From: Meta bourneti
Lineage: Eukaryota; Arthropoda; Arachnida; Araneae; Tetragnathidae
Assembly: GCA_933210815.1 (NCBI GenBank)
Contig: OW119932.1
Coordinates: 89,441,991 to 89,505,990 of the forward strand
Length of the DNA: 64,000 nucleotides
Direction: 5' to 3'
Shown: one piece after another, positions 63,335-64,000 of the stretch
Position numbering within the stretch: the first letter of the stretch is position 1
How the letters are laid out: each line of letters starts with the position of its first letter
Translations under genes and position numbers: made by a program
The notes under the pieces: generated by a model
What the model saw: the letters and a program-made list of their open reading frames with translations, nothing else
What the model was told of the DNA's origin: nothing
Database searches by the model: none

Positions 63335-64000
63335 TCACAATCTTCCTGTTTCAGAACGCATTTCCGTTGCGTACAGTACGCCGTACGTCACGAAGACGCC
63401 AGAAGACGTCAGGAGGAGGCTCTTGCTGACACGAAAAATTCCCCAACCGGTGAAGTGCAGGTTGTCCCTGGAGCACTCGTTCAGGAGCATGAGAGACATA
63501 ATATCCTGGTAACCCCTCACTCTCTTGTTACGTAGGTTGGAGGTCAACAACTCCTGCATCACACCTTTTGTAGAGTGTGTGATGCTCGTAACCTGTGATC
63601 CGCAGACTGTGAGGATCACGAACCAAGCAAGAGACCACACAAACACGCTCATGGGATAGATGCAGCCTTGCGAATCCTGGGTGTACACAAAGCTGTTCAT
63701 GAAAATGCCTATCGCTATGAGGATGTTGCCGAATGTCAACACGTATGCCAGGAGGGTATAAAACGACAGGGCTGCCTCAATGTTGCTGTGAGTCCTCCGT
63801 GCAGAGCCAAGGGACTCCAGAGCTTCGGTCACCGTGTCTGGAGTCGGGTTCTGTGACAATAATATCTGCCGCGTCGTCTCGAGGCGCTGTTTGTACATCC
63901 TAACGAACGTCAGGTAGAAGAAGCTGAGCAAGATGGTGACCAGTGGAGGAGTGACGAAGAAGTGGCACGTGAAAAAAACGGTGATGATTACGGATAGGAG
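63335..64000 (-). CDS. Gustatory-receptor-like chemoreceptor, C-terminal part
   Basis: The frame is open from the right edge to a stop at 63335, giving at least 221 residues of a longer protein. It shows several membrane segments: one at the very start (SVIITVFFTCHFFV), one after the basic loop (LLAYVLTFGNILIAIGIF) and one at VFVWSLAWFVILTV. It ends with TGWGIFRVSKSLLLTSSGVFVTYGVL, whose TY motif in the last helix is the hallmark of the arthropod gustatory-receptor family. The GC content is clearly above the flanks. The 5' part and any upstream introns lie outside the window. The ligand is unknown. Confidence 0.7.
   Translation of the reverse strand, partial: LLSVIITVFFTCHFFVTPPLVTILLSFFYLTFVRMYKQRLETTRQILLSQNPTPDTVTEALESLGSARRTHSNIEAALSFYTLLAYVLTFGNILIAIGIFMNSFVYTQDSQGCIYPMSVFVWSLAWFVILTVCGSQVTSITHSTKGVMQELLTSNLRNKRVRGYQDIMSLMLLNECSRDNLHFTGWGIFRVSKSLLLTSSGVFVTYGVLYATEMRSETGRL

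Overview
This is an AT-rich eukaryotic window from an arthropod, most likely a spider. The SCAN-like gag of the LTR element is of a type I associate with spider Gypsy retrotransposons. The window also has an insect/arachnid-type gustatory receptor, single-exon C2H2 zinc-finger genes and heavy interspersed tRNA-derived SINEs. Introns have GTAAGT donors and there is no bacterial organisation.

Region 1 (1-14910) is the most striking part. It is a head-to-tail array of at least four near-identical LTR-retrotransposon units that share their LTRs, with 3.76-3.88 kb spacing. The left end lies outside the window. Each unit has a 280-bp LTR, a primer-binding site matching the 3' end of tRNA-Leu, a leader, and one long ORF (776 or 816 codons). 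That ORF encodes a coiled coil, capsid, CCHC knuckle and aspartic protease, fused in frame to a segment that looks like the N-terminal cold-shock domains of the host RNA-binding protein CSDE1/UNR. Reverse transcriptase, most of RNase H and integrase are missing. A 38-codon RNase H stub and a polypurine tract remain before the next LTR. This is therefore a non-autonomous Gypsy element that appears to have captured a spliced host mRNA and multiplied in tandem.

Region 2 (14911-30000) is mostly interspersed repeats around one intact C2H2 zinc-finger gene (17017-18750, minus). The commonest repeat, called SINE-A here, has a tRNA-like head, a body of about 230 bp and a TACC-type tail, with roughly 40 full or partial copies across the window. 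LINE remnants lie at 26160-27105, 32723-33290 and 38268-38440. Two of them end in the same tails as SINE-A and a second family, SINE-C, as expected for LINE/SINE partners.

Region 3 (30370-35560, minus) holds a multi-exon gene that I assembled from splice sites. Six exons with matching phases give a protein of about 234 residues with two C2H2-like fingers, built from a duplicated two-exon module. Its 3' end is uncertain.

Region 4 (36000-52000) is gene-poor. It contains inverted SINE pairs, two copies of a GC-rich SINE-B, and a 691-bp piggyBac-like element with TTAA flanks and a 40-codon transposase-like stub. Small palindromic TTAA-flanked elements also occur here and elsewhere.

Region 5 (52000-64000) holds a second intact C2H2 gene (52521-54329, minus) with a very recent internal three-finger duplication, more SINEs, a decayed zinc-finger pseudogene (61120-61830) and the 3' part of a gustatory-receptor gene running off the right edge (63335-64000, minus). 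I found no operons, CRISPR arrays, rRNA or convincing functional tRNA genes.
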